This document shows positions 9,935-18,431 of a stretch of 37,637 nucleotides of DNA, one piece after another. This DNA comes from Planctomycetota bacterium. GTDB taxonomy: Bacteria; Planctomycetota; SZUA-567. Position 1 is the first letter of the stretch, and the number at the start of each line of letters is the position of its first letter. The position numbers and the translations under genes were made by a program. The notes under the pieces were generated by a model that was not told the origin of the DNA, searched no databases, and was given only the letters and a program-made list of their open reading frames with translations. The stretch is taken from the NCBI GenBank assembly GCA_020060765.1, contig JAGUZQ010000068.1:1-37637 (forward strand), read 5' to 3'.

Positions 9935-10046
9935 GGGCAATCCCGCCTTTTTTTGTTCGAATGCAACCTATGGCTTTCTCGATAAAACCACTTCGCGACA
10001 CGCAAATGTTTTCAGAATAGAGCATTAGACTATGGCTCAACATGCT

Positions 10047-10074
10047 ATTATCTTCTTTTATCGGACACTGGCAA
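10047..10074 (-). promoter_or_regulatory. Promoter of the envelope (TPR/GspC/secretin) operon
   Basis: On the minus strand TTGCCA, a 16-bp spacer and GATAAT match the consensus at 5 of 6 bases each. The predicted start is about 105 nt before the TPR gene. The 352-bp gap 9935-10286 also holds the divergent promoter for the peptidase gene; nothing else was recognised in it. Confidence 0.5.
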
Positions 10075-10233
10075 AGAAAAATTCAACTTTATTGGAAAAA
10101 GATTTGGGGATGAAAGCCGAACTCCACGGCAGATGTCACTATTACATAAAAAACTTTTGCGACAGTATTTGCCATAGTATCAACCGCCAGCAGGAACCAA
10201 AGGCATTGTCTTCGATTTCCCCAGCCTCTGCCC

Positions 10234-10262
10234 TTGAACTCGGCCTGCGTTATATATATACT
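10234..10262 (+). promoter_or_regulatory. Promoter of the TPR-peptidase/alr operon
   Basis: TTGAAC, a 17-bp spacer and TATACT inside an AT repeat. The predicted transcript starts about 18 nt before ATG 10287. This argues against the longer in-frame start at 10032, which lies upstream of the promoter. Confidence 0.55.
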
Positions 10263-10286
10263 ATTAGGATTAAAGATGGGATTGTC

Positions 10287-13115
10287 ATGATTGTCCGCCG
10301 TTTCACGATTTTTGTCTGTTTCCTGGCGCTGTTCAGCGTCATGGCGGTGAGTGCCGGGGAAAAAACCGCGCTGGAACTTTTCCATGCCGGCGAATACGAA
10401 AAAGCCCTCGCCGCCGTGACCGGGGATTCCCCCGCCGCGCTCGCGCTCCAGGCAGACATTCTCACCGAAACCGGTCGGGACAAGGAATCTGTCGCTCTCC
10501 TCACTAACGCTCTGGAAAAATTCCCCAACGACGCGCAACTGCTGGCCGCGCGGGGAGATGCCTTTTGCGTGTCCGGTTTATACCCCTCCGCCATCGCCGA
10601 TTACCGGCAGGCTGTGGACGGGCTGCAACAGAAACCGCTGCCCGGGCAGATGCGCGCGAAACTGGCGCTCGCGCGGCTGTACGGGCAACTGGCCAACCGC
10701 AACGCGCGGCTGGATCAGGCAGACTGGTTTTTCGATTATTACCTGCGCTTCGCCGACGACTCGCACCTGACCCGCGACGACGCGTACTCCATCGGCTCCG
10801 GTGCCATTATCGGCGACGACCTGAAAAACGGCATCAAGGTCGCCGCCCTCGCGCAGAAGCTGGATCCGAATTTTCTCCCCGCCTTCATCCTCGTCGGCGA
10901 AACCTTCCTGACCAAGTACCAGTACCCCGACGCAGAAGAGGAGTTTAAAAACGCGCTCAAGCTCAACCCCCGGTCGCCTGCCGCGCTGGTGGGCATGGCG
11001 CAAGTCGCCATCAACAAGCGCGATTTCGATTCGGCGGGAAAGCTGCTGGATCAGGCGCTGTCGACCAATCCCCGCTATTCGGCGGCTTTCGTCTTTCAAG
11101 CCTGGCTGGAACTGCTGGACGAGCATCCTGACCGCGCGGCAGCTTTCTGTGAGCAGGCACTGACGATCAATCCCGTTCATCCCGAAGCACTCGCCCTCAA
11201 GGGGTCGCTGGCGATTTTCGCGGAAGACCAGGCCAGGTTCGACGGGCTTATGAAAAACCTGCTTGAAACCTGCGCCCTGTCGGCGGAAACCCCGGAAGAC
11301 AGGGAACTGATCCACCGCACCGCGGCCAGCCGCCTGTATTACACGGTTTCGGAGACACTCTCCACCGCCGCCAGTTGCAAGTCCGCCCTGAAATGGGCGC
11401 GCCTGGCCGCCGCCACCGATCCGGAAAACGCCCTTGCGCAGTCGCAACTCGCCACCTGCCTGATGCGTAACGGACTGGAAGACGAAGCTATTCCCGCCCT
11501 CAACGCCGCTTTCCGGCTCGACCCCTTTAACGTCTGGATTTATAATCTGAAAATGCTGGCGAAACGCGACCAGGAATACAAACGAGTCCAGACCGGCAAA
11601 TTCCTCCTGAAGTTTCACGAACGCGACGCCGACATCCTCAGTTGCTATGTCGAGGAATTGGCGGGCGAACAACTCGCCTTCTGCGAAAAATTGTACGGCT
11701 ATGAAGTCCCGGAAACGGTGAAGCTGTCGGTCATGAAATCGCACGCCGATTTTTCCGCCCGCATCAGCGGCCTGCCCCGCATCGACGCTTCCGGCGCGAC
11801 GACCGGCTATTTCCTGGCTCTGCCCAGCCCCGGTTTCATGCAGGGCGTGGGGCAGCCCTATAACTGGGAAAGCACGCTGCTGCACGAACTGGCGCATGTC
11901 GTCACGCTACAGGGTTCTGATTTCCGGATCCCGCGCTGGCTGACCGAAGGCATGAGCGTGTACGCCGAAGGCGCGACCCCGATTGAATGGGACATCCCTT
12001 TCAAGTCGCTGGTCGAACATTCCCGCTTTCCCGATCTGAGAGAATGGAACCGCGATTTCACGCGTCCGAAAGATCTCTGGATGATCCCTGCCTCCTACCG
12101 CGCCGCAGGCATCTTCGTCGGAAAACTGCGGGAGAAATACGGCGAAGAGGCGCTGCCGAAACTCGTGCGCCTGTACCGCGAAAAGAAAACCACGCCCGAG
12201 GTTTTCACCAAGATAACCGGCCAGGAACTGCCAGCCGTCCATGAATGGCTGGCGGAAATCCTGCGCGCGGAAGCGGCGAAAATCCAGTCGCCGGTGATCG
12301 AATCAGACGCAGACCGCAAACAACTGGAAGACGAATACGCCGCCAATCCCGGCAATCACGCCAACACCCTGCGCCTGCTCCGGCTCTACGCCATGCACAC
12401 TCCCGACAAGGTAGCGCAGATGGCTTCCTTTATCGAGGAAAGCGTCGATAAGCTGAAAAAAGGCGACGACGACGCCAGGCTGGTGCTTACTTACGCCTGT
12501 TCGCTCAAGGCGCTGTCTCTCATTTTCGACCAGGAGGAAACTGCCCGGAATCTGCTCAAGGTCGCGCTGCAAGCCTGCCCCGACGACGCCAACGCCCTGT
12601 ACCTTTCGGGGTTGCTCGCCGCCGCCGCAGGCGAAAACGACAAGGCCGTCGATTTCTTCAGGCAGTCTCTCGCCTCCTATCCGCGCTTCGCCGACGACCG
12701 GCCTTTCCTCAATCCCTACCGTGCGCTGTTTCACTTGCTCATGTCGCTTGATAAAAAAGAGGAAGCCGCCGCCCTCCTTTCGACCTACTGCGCCATCCGC
12801 CGCGACGACGCGCCTGCCGCGCGCAGACTGACCGGCCTGTACGTCGATCTGGAAAAGTTCGACCTGGCGCTGGCCAGCGGCAAATCCCTCCTCGGCACCG
12901 ACCCCTACCGCAAGCAGGATCACCTGTTGTTGGCGGAGATTTACGAAAAACTGTTGAACCCCGCCGCCGCGGAAAAGGAAAAAGCGATTGCCGGTTTCTG
13001 CAAAGAAGAAAAAGAACCTAAAGAAAATAAAGAAAATAACTCGCCGGAGAAAAAAACGGTCGAAGAGAAATCGCGCGTGCGCAAATTCCTGGAGGAGATC
13101 GCCTCATGGCAATGA
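10287..13115 (+). CDS. Secreted TPR protein with HExxH (gluzincin-like) metallopeptidase domain
   Basis: 942 aa from ATG 10287. This start gives a signal peptide (MIVRRFTIFVCFLALFSVMAVSAG) and fits the promoter; the frame is open 85 codons further upstream without a leader. Residues of about 25-400 are TPR-like. A central domain carries the zinc motif HELAH at 533-537 with a likely third ligand Glu554 in WLTEGMSVYAE, the layout of MA-clan gluzincins of the peptidase_MA type. A second TPR block runs from about 680 to 910. The Lys/Glu-rich tail ends in the first bases of alr. TPR blocks on both sides of a peptidase suggest substrate docking. The substrate is unknown, and the link to wall metabolism rests only on the overlap with alanine racemase. 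Confidence 0.85.
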   Translation: MIVRRFTIFVCFLALFSVMAVSAGEKTALELFHAGEYEKALAAVTGDSPAALALQADILTETGRDKESVALLTNALEKFPNDAQLLAARGDAFCVSGLYPSAIADYRQAVDGLQQKPLPGQMRAKLALARLYGQLANRNARLDQADWFFDYYLRFADDSHLTRDDAYSIGSGAIIGDDLKNGIKVAALAQKLDPNFLPAFILVGETFLTKYQYPDAEEEFKNALKLNPRSPAALVGMAQVAINKRDFDSAGKLLDQALSTNPRYSAAFVFQAWLELLDEHPDRAAAFCEQALTINPVHPEALALKGSLAIFAEDQARFDGLMKNLLETCALSAETPEDRELIHRTAASRLYYTVSETLSTAASCKSALKWARLAAATDPENALAQSQLATCLMRNGLEDEAIPALNAAFRLDPFNVWIYNLKMLAKRDQEYKRVQTGKFLLKFHERDADILSCYVEELAGEQLAFCEKLYGYEVPETVKLSVMKSHADFSARISGLPRIDASGATTGYFLALPSPGFMQGVGQPYNWESTLLHELAHVVTLQGSDFRIPRWLTEGMSVYAEGATPIEWDIPFKSLVEHSRFPDLREWNRDFTRPKDLWMIPASYRAAGIFVGKLREKYGEEALPKLVRLYREKKTTPEVFTKITGQELPAVHEWLAEILRAEAAKIQSPVIESDADRKQLEDEYAANPGNHANTLRLLRLYAMHTPDKVAQMASFIEESVDKLKKGDDDARLVLTYACSLKALSLIFDQEETARNLLKVALQACPDDANALYLSGLLAAAAGENDKAVDFFRQSLASYPRFADDRPFLNPYRALFHLLMSLDKKEEAAALLSTYCAIRRDDAPAARRLTGLYVDLEKFDLALASGKSLLGTDPYRKQDHLLLAEIYEKLLNPAAAEKEKAIAGFCKEEKEPKENKENNSPEKKTVEEKSRVRKFLEEIASWQ

Positions 13116-14242
13116 GCGTCCTGCCGCATCCCTCCCAGCACCGGGCGTGGATCGAAGTCAATCTCTCCGCTATCGAAAACAACGTGCGCGCTTTTGTCAA
13201 AATGATGCGGGGGCGGGGCGAAGTCATGTGCTGCGTCAAAGCCGACGCCTACGGACACGGCTCTATCGGCGTATCACTTTCCGCCCTCAACGCCGGAGCT
13301 GGTCGCCTGGGCGTAGCGACGGTGGAGGAAGGCGAGGAACTGCGCCTCTCCGGCATCACCGCCCCCATTCACATCCTCGGCGCGACCCTGCCCGAGGAAG
13401 TGCGTAATGCCCTCGCCCATAATCTCACCATCAGCATTCACGACCTGGAACTGGCAAACCTCCTCAGCGTCGAGGCCTGCCGCCTGCAGAAGCCCGCGCA
13501 GGTAAATCTGAAAATCGACACCGGCATGGGACGCCTCGGCATCCTGCCGCGACAGGCGGTCGAGACCGCCCTGACCGTCGACCGGCTGCCGGGGGTGGAA
13601 CTGACCGGCGTGTTCACCCATTTCGCCGAAGCAGAGGATCAGGCCTACAGCGAAAAACAGATAACATTGTTTGATGAAGTCTGCCGCGAACTGGAACGGA
13701 AGGGAATCAGGCCGCCGCTGAAACACGCCGCCAACACCACCGCCGCGATTCTCTATCCCGAAGCGCGGCACAACCTGATCCGCCCCGGCCTCGGTTTATA
13801 CGGCTGCCACAACCTGCCGGAACTGGCGGAAAAAATCGAGCTGCAACCGGCGCTGACCTGGAAATGCGTGGTGGTGCATCTGAAGGATTATCCCGCCGGA
13901 GCCAACCTCGGCTACAACCGGACTTTCACCACCCAGCGCCCGACCAGGATCGCGGTGCTGCCGCTGGGTTACGCCGACGGCTATGTCCGCGCACTGAGCA
14001 ATCATGCCGAAGTGTTGATCAGCGGTCGCCGCGCGCCGGTGGTAGGCATTATCAGCATGGACTACACCACGGTCGACGTCACCGACATCCCGCAGGTGGA
14101 AGTGGGCAGCGAAGTCACTCTCATCGGCCGCGACGGGGAAGACCTCATCACTGTCGAGGAACTCGCCCGCCACGCGCAAACCATTCCCTACTGCATCACC
14201 GCCGGTTTCGGCCGCCGCCCCGGACGCTGCTACGTGCGGTAA
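13106..14242 (+). CDS. alr: Alanine racemase (PLP-dependent)
   Basis: 378 aa, typical length. It interconverts L- and D-alanine in the cytoplasm for peptidoglycan. The PLP lysine is Lys45 in VKADAYGHG. The catalytic tyrosine is probably Tyr270 in ANLGYNRTF. Further family blocks are KIDTGMGRLG, HAANTTAAIL, RPGLGLYG, LPLGYADGYVR and VGIISMDYTTVDVT. The start overlaps the peptidase gene by 10 nt, with GGAGGAGA about 7 nt upstream, so translation is probably coupled. An ATG two codons on is also possible. Confidence 0.96.
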   Translation: MAMSVLPHPSQHRAWIEVNLSAIENNVRAFVKMMRGRGEVMCCVKADAYGHGSIGVSLSALNAGAGRLGVATVEEGEELRLSGITAPIHILGATLPEEVRNALAHNLTISIHDLELANLLSVEACRLQKPAQVNLKIDTGMGRLGILPRQAVETALTVDRLPGVELTGVFTHFAEAEDQAYSEKQITLFDEVCRELERKGIRPPLKHAANTTAAILYPEARHNLIRPGLGLYGCHNLPELAEKIELQPALTWKCVVVHLKDYPAGANLGYNRTFTTQRPTRIAVLPLGYADGYVRALSNHAEVLISGRRAPVVGIISMDYTTVDVTDIPQVEVGSEVTLIGRDGEDLITVEELARHAQTIPYCITAGFGRRPGRCYVR

Positions 14243-14272
14243 AAGCAATTCTCAAAAACCGCATGCAAAGCA

Positions 14273-14350
14273 TTCTCCCCCTTCCAGGGGGAGTTAGAGG
14301 GGGGGGAAAAAGGCATTCACCCCTCCTGACCTCCCCTGAAAGGGGAGGAA
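14273..14350. repeat. GC-rich double-hairpin intergenic repeat
   Basis: Two perfect 8-bp stems with 3-nt loops: CTCCCCCT/AGGGGGAG at 14275-14293 and CCTCCCCT/AGGGGAGG at 14330-14348. They lie between the convergent ends of alr and the iron-sulfur protein gene and could act as a two-way transcription barrier. The composition resembles widespread C/G-run intergenic repeats. A related, non-identical element is at 37561-37602. Confidence 0.6.
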
Positions 14351-14392
14351 CTGTTGCCCCTTTTCGCTGGAGAGTTACGCTGGGTGCGCCAG

Positions 14393-15355
14393 TCACTCGA
14401 CGTCCAGCTTCCAAGGTTTCCGGCGGCGGAACTTTTCCTTGAACTTGTTCTGCAACTTTCCCGTCTGCTCCAGGTGGATCATGCACGCCCTCACGCAGCC
14501 GCGCGCGCCCTCGATCGCCCTGCCATATTCGTATCGCGGGCCGGGGCTGGCGATGAAGGGGTTGTACTCCGTCGGCTTCGCCTTATAGTCGGCGTACTTC
14601 GGCGATTTGTCCAGTTCCTCGCCGTCGGGGGCGACGTCGTGGCGCCCGCCCTGGAAAGCCAGCGAACATTTGTATTCGTCCAGCTTGCCCCATTCGATGG
14701 TCTTGCCCGCGATGTTGACCTTGACCGATTCCGTGGCGCTGATGGCCTGGCCGGAGCATTCGCGCACACAACTCATGCAGCGGTCGCAGATTGTCCCAGG
14801 CTCGACCAGCGGATCAGGTTCCAACTCGGCTTCGGTCAGCAGCGCCCCGTAACGTACGCGCGGCCCGTAAATCGGATTGAGGAAAACCTTGCTCCAGCCG
14901 ATTTCCCCCAGCCCCGCGCAATAAGCGGCAATGCGCATGTGGATGAAGACGTCGGGCGCGGGCTTGCCGGGAGCGACGGGACGGCTCCAGTTCTCTTTCT
15001 GTTCGCCGGTTGCGGTGCTGATGGAATTCCAGGGGAAATCGTTGGGAAACGGCAGCGCCTCGTAACCCTCGTCCTCGAACATCTTCCCAAACTGCCACAG
15101 CATCATCGGCATTTGCACATGGTTAATACCGGCGTAACCCATTGCCGAATAATTGGAAAACAGGGTGCCTTCCTCGATGCCGCGCAGCAAGCCGCGAAAA
15201 ATGCGGAAGCCGACGACGACCATGCTTTTGGCTTCCGGCATGATCTGCCTCGGATCACATTGCAAAGGCGCGCCCTCGAACCGTTCGATATTGGCGATGC
15301 CGACCACGTCCGCCCCACACGCCAACGCATATTTCTTGACTTCTTTCGCATCCAT
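14393..15355 (-). CDS. QueG/reductive-dehalogenase-like iron-sulfur protein
   Basis: 320 aa from ATG 15355, set by GGAGGAGA 5 nt upstream; a start 12 codons earlier would ignore this site. A ferredoxin-type motif CDRCMSCVRECSGQAI supplies Cys190, 193, 196 and 200. Two later segments, KCSLAFQGG and GCVRACMIHLE, stand where QueG-type proteins bind a second 4Fe-4S cluster, but the spacing is degenerate. The N-terminal part (VKKYALACGADVVGIA, KSMVVVGFRI, AAYCAGLGEIGWSK) matches the cobalamin-binding half of epoxyqueuosine reductase and reductive dehalogenase relatives. There is no Tat signal, so it should be cytoplasmic. Substrate is unknown; true QueG activity is doubtful given the changed second cluster. 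It lies 126 bp downstream of the AraC-type gene. Confidence 0.75.
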   Translation of the reverse strand: MDAKEVKKYALACGADVVGIANIERFEGAPLQCDPRQIMPEAKSMVVVGFRIFRGLLRGIEEGTLFSNYSAMGYAGINHVQMPMMLWQFGKMFEDEGYEALPFPNDFPWNSISTATGEQKENWSRPVAPGKPAPDVFIHMRIAAYCAGLGEIGWSKVFLNPIYGPRVRYGALLTEAELEPDPLVEPGTICDRCMSCVRECSGQAISATESVKVNIAGKTIEWGKLDEYKCSLAFQGGRHDVAPDGEELDKSPKYADYKAKPTEYNPFIASPGPRYEYGRAIEGARGCVRACMIHLEQTGKLQNKFKEKFRRRKPWKLDVE

Positions 15356-15402
15356 GGTGATCTCCTCCGTTAAAATATCGAGCCGATTCACTCGTCGGAG
15401 GA

Positions 15403-15431
15403 ACTATACGCCATGGCAATAAGGCAAACAA
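15403..15431 (-). promoter_or_regulatory. Putative promoter of the iron-sulfur protein gene
   Basis: On the minus strand TTGTTT, a 17-bp spacer and TATAGT, with a predicted start about 40 nt before ATG 15355. The -35 is weak, which would suit activation by the adjacent AraC-type regulator. Confidence 0.35.
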
Positions 15432-15481
15432 TGGACGCGATTCGGAACCTTGTGGACGGAATTCGCATAAACGGGGAAAGG

Positions 15482-16342
15482 TCAGATTTCCCGGTTCCGG
15501 CGGCGATACGCCAGCGGAGGGACACCGACCAGTTTGCGAAACAGGCGATTAAAATAGTGTTCATCGTTGAAGCCGGTGGCAAAGGCGATTTCCTTGGCCG
15601 ACAGATCAGTCTCTTCCAGGAAGGCTCTGGCCTTCTCAATACGCAGTTTGCGCAATTGGTTCAAGGGAGAAGTGCCAAGCTCCTTGCGAAAGATGTGGCA
15701 GACGTGTTTCGGACTGAGATTGAGCGCCTTGCCCAGGTCTTCCAGAGTCACCGTCTTGGCGTAATTTGTTTCCAGATACCACAGCGCTTTCCCGATTCTG
15801 GCCGACGGTGTGCATAGCGCCTGCTGGCGGGGTTCAACTGCCGAAATCTCCCTGACGGCGACGATCACCAGTTCCGTCAGCAATGCCGCAGACTGATACC
15901 GATAGCCGTAATCCCCCCGGGAAATTTCGGATAGAGTCAGTTCCAGCAGTTCGCGCAAACGCTTTCGCCCCGGAGCAATTGCGGGTTCGTCCGGTTTCCG
16001 GCAGACCGAAGCCAGCATCTGTTCCAACTCCCCGAATCCGGCGCAACCCGCGGAAATATGCAGATTGAAAAGCACCAGCGGCTTTTTCGCCGCGTTCTTC
16101 CACAAATGCGGCTGATCGGGCGGCAATACCGCCAGTTCCCCTTCTTCGACGCGAAAGGATTTGTTCAGGCAGATTTCTCCCGTTCCCTGCCGCACAAAAA
16201 CCAGTTGCCAGAACTCGTGGCGATGCGGGACATGCGTCCACTGCAAGGGGTGTGACGTAAGCCTGATGCTGTGAAACGGCGGAGGAAGGTCGTCCGCGCT
16301 CATCAGCAGTTGCGGTTGATCCTGGGGGAAAACAAAGGTCAT
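15482..16342 (-). CDS. AraC-family transcriptional regulator
   Basis: 286 aa. The N-terminal cupin-like ligand domain (about 20-110) shows HRHEFWQLVFVRQGTG and EGELAVLPPDQPHLW. The C-terminal double helix-turn-helix (about 185-286) shows TVTLEDLGKALNLSPKHVCH and the family signature IAFATGFNDEHYFNRLFRK. Such proteins sense small molecules, often sugars, and activate nearby promoters. It starts 15 bp after the recJ stop and may be co-transcribed with it. The iron-sulfur protein gene 126 bp downstream is the nearest candidate target. No strong ribosome site is visible, so the exact start is uncertain. Confidence 0.9.
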   Translation of the reverse strand: MTFVFPQDQPQLLMSADDLPPPFHSIRLTSHPLQWTHVPHRHEFWQLVFVRQGTGEICLNKSFRVEEGELAVLPPDQPHLWKNAAKKPLVLFNLHISAGCAGFGELEQMLASVCRKPDEPAIAPGRKRLRELLELTLSEISRGDYGYRYQSAALLTELVIVAVREISAVEPRQQALCTPSARIGKALWYLETNYAKTVTLEDLGKALNLSPKHVCHIFRKELGTSPLNQLRKLRIEKARAFLEETDLSAKEIAFATGFNDEHYFNRLFRKLVGVPPLAYRRRNREI

Positions 16343-16357
16343 AAGCGAAGCTTCCGG

Positions 16358-18088
16358 TCAGCTCGGGCGCATATCGGCGATTTTCAGTTCCAGGCGGGGC
16401 TGACCCCAGTGCAGGTTTAGGTCGGCGGAGAAAGCGATGTCCCATTCGCGCGCGCCCCGGTCGATCTCGCGCAGCCACTGGATATTGTTGAACACCACCG
16501 CGCGGTAAGCCACGCCGTTCTGCGAGGCGTTGAAGGAAAAATGCCTGCCCGTGCTGCCCATGACCTTGGGCGCGCCCACGATGCGGATATTGCGTGAGAT
16601 GAAACACGGCGCGGGATTGCCCTGCCCGAACGGAGCCAGCATGTTGATTTCGTTCACCAGTTCGATGTTCAGTTCCCGCAGGAAGATTTCCGCGTCGATA
16701 CCAAGTTTAGGCTCGATGCTTTTCTTGCCCAGTTGCGCCCGGCATTCGCGGTTGAGGTCGTCCCGAAGCCCGTCGACCTGGTCGCGGTTGAGGGAAAAAC
16801 CCGCCGCCTGCTCGTGGCCGCCGAAAGTGACGAACCGCTCGCGGCAGATATTCATCGCCTCGTAAAGATTGATTCCCTCGACGCTACGCGCCGACCCCTT
16901 GCCCTTGTCCTTGTCGGAACTGAAAGCGATGACCACGGCGGGGCAGGAATATTTTTCCGCCAGCCGCCCGGCGACGATGCCGATCACCCCCTCATGCCAA
17001 CCCTCGCGCGCGACCACGATCACCGAATCTGTTTCCGGCTTGAAGGTGCGCGTCACTTCCTCCTCGGCCTCGGCCATCATCGTCTGCCCCACTTTCTGGC
17101 GGGATAGGTTCTGGCGGTTCAGTTCGCGCGCCAGTTCCGCGGCGGCGGCGGGATCTTCCTCCACCAGCAGGTGCAGTGCCATGTCGGCCTCGCCCATCCG
17201 CCCGGCGGCGTTGATGCGCGGGGCTATATGAAAAGCGACGTCGCGGGAACTGATGCTGCTGGCGTCCTGCCCGCCGACTTCCAACAAAGCCTTGAGGCCG
17301 GGGCTGCCTTCGGAAAAACTGCGCAGGCCGTGCCAGACGTAAACCCGGTTTTCCCCCACCAGCGGCGCCACATCGGCGATAGTTCCGAGCGCCACCACTG
17401 GCAGCAGGGATAACAAAACTTTCTGCAACCGCTCGCCCACCCTGGGAGAACCCATCACTTCCTCGCACAACGCCCACGCCAGCTTGAACGCCACGCCCAC
17501 CCCCACCAGTTCCCGGAAAGGATAGTTGCTGCCTTCAAGTTTGGGATTTATCAGCGCGAACGCGGCAGGCAGTTCCTGCCCGCCGGGTTCGTGGTGGTCG
17601 GTCACGATCACATCTATGCCGGCGGCGGTGAGTTCGGCGATGCGCTCGTTCTCGCTGGTGCCGCAGTCGACGGTGACGACCACGTCGAATTTCTCGGCAA
17701 TCATCTGCTCGACGAATTCGCGGGAAATGCCGTAACCGCCTTCCATCCGGCATGGTAACACCGCCTTGGCGGGATTGCCCAGCGCCTTGAACACCCGCTC
17801 CAGCACCGCCGTGGCGGTCACGCCATCGGTGTCGTAGTCGCCGTGAATGGCGATTTTCTCCCGGTCGTGAATCGCCTTGGCCAGCCGACCGGCGGCGATT
17901 TCCATGCCAGCGAAATCCCAGGGCGAGTGCATGTCGACCAGGCTGGGACGCAGGAAGCGCTTGGCCTCTTCCGGACTGGCGGCAGGCAGCCGCTGCGCCA
18001 GCAACAGCGCGGTGATCCGGGAAATGTTAAGCTGTTCGGCCAGCGAATCGACCGCCTGACCCGGATCAGGTTCAAACACCCAGCGCAT
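16358..18088 (-). CDS. recJ: Single-stranded-DNA-specific 5'-3' exonuclease RecJ
   Basis: 576 aa, usual length. A DHH-family nuclease acting in recombination and mismatch repair. Metal-binding motifs are GDYDTDG (Asp84, 86, 88), VDCGT (Asp141) and TDHHEPG (Asp164-His165-His166). The DHHA1 part has APRINAAGRMGEAD and FGGHEQAAGFSL, and the OB-fold end has LAPFGQGNPAPCF. The ATG is preceded by GGAGG at 6 nt. No convincing promoter was seen just upstream, where the simple-sequence repeat begins about 50 bp away. Confidence 0.95.
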   Translation of the reverse strand: MRWVFEPDPGQAVDSLAEQLNISRITALLLAQRLPAASPEEAKRFLRPSLVDMHSPWDFAGMEIAAGRLAKAIHDREKIAIHGDYDTDGVTATAVLERVFKALGNPAKAVLPCRMEGGYGISREFVEQMIAEKFDVVVTVDCGTSENERIAELTAAGIDVIVTDHHEPGGQELPAAFALINPKLEGSNYPFRELVGVGVAFKLAWALCEEVMGSPRVGERLQKVLLSLLPVVALGTIADVAPLVGENRVYVWHGLRSFSEGSPGLKALLEVGGQDASSISSRDVAFHIAPRINAAGRMGEADMALHLLVEEDPAAAAELARELNRQNLSRQKVGQTMMAEAEEEVTRTFKPETDSVIVVAREGWHEGVIGIVAGRLAEKYSCPAVVIAFSSDKDKGKGSARSVEGINLYEAMNICRERFVTFGGHEQAAGFSLNRDQVDGLRDDLNRECRAQLGKKSIEPKLGIDAEIFLRELNIELVNEINMLAPFGQGNPAPCFISRNIRIVGAPKVMGSTGRHFSFNASQNGVAYRAVVFNNIQWLREIDRGAREWDIAFSADLNLHWGQPRLELKIADMRPS

Positions 18089-18139
18089 GACAGGCCTCCA
18101 TGACGTTCTGTCTCTTCACAATATTTCGGGGCAACCGAT

Positions 18140-18297
18140 CAGTCTCCAGTTTACAGTTTACAGTTTACAGTCTCCAGTCTCCAGTTTTTCTGGTACAAGT
18201 CTTCGGGTTTGAACAAATGGATAACAGTCTTACTTCGATTCCGGAATAATCTTCCGCAAACCAACACTGGAGACTGTCAACTGGAGACTGGAGACTT
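18140..18297. repeat. Simple-sequence-armed inverted repeat (element A)
   Basis: The left arm (18140-18184) mixes units such as CAGTCTC and CAGTTTA. The right arm (18267-18297) carries the complementary GGAGACTG units, so the arms can pair as a long hairpin. The 82-nt core between them has its own inner pair GGTTTG/CAAACC. The short reading frame through it (18165-18368) has no protein-like features. It lies in the 540-bp gap 18089-18628 between recJ and the cyclase. The same architecture appears at 27545-27755. Confidence 0.65.
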
Positions 18298-18378
18298 AAA
18301 TCCTTTCCCCGCAATTTAACAAATATCTGATTTGTTCCAAGTCTATGAATCGTTATGCCTGAGGGCAAGCGTTTTTGT

Positions 18379-18410
18379 TTGACAGAAAAGACAATTTACT
18401 TTACAGTAAA
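18379..18410 (+). promoter_or_regulatory. Promoter with palindromic operator candidate before the cyclase gene
   Basis: TTGACA at 18379-18384, a 17-bp spacer and TACAGT at 18402-18407. The perfect palindrome TTTACAGTAAA (18400-18410) covers the -10, and TTTACT-N4-AGTAAA (18395-18410) overlaps it. This would suit a repressor. The transcript would run through the MITE-like element before reaching the gene at 18629. Confidence 0.45.
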
Positions 18411-18431
18411 AGTTTATGGTTCGTAAAAGGA

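Noticed and set aside
8255..9985. 576-codon plus-strand ORF
   Set aside because: It is antisense to the TPR gene, is rich in Q, R, H and F without domain pattern, and reflects codon bias of the real gene.
10032..10286. N-terminal extension of the TPR-peptidase
   Set aside because: It would begin upstream of the best promoter and would bury the signal peptide.
10578..11897. 439-codon minus-strand ORF
   Set aside because: It lies opposite the peptidase gene, which has a signal peptide, TPRs and HELAH; the antisense frame has no motifs.
18140..18297. Retron-type msr/msd RNA
   Set aside because: The long inverted arms are suggestive, but no reverse transcriptase gene lies nearby.
18165..18368. 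67-codon ORF in the recJ-cyclase gap
   Set aside because: It is formed by the simple-sequence arms of element A and has no homologue-like features.
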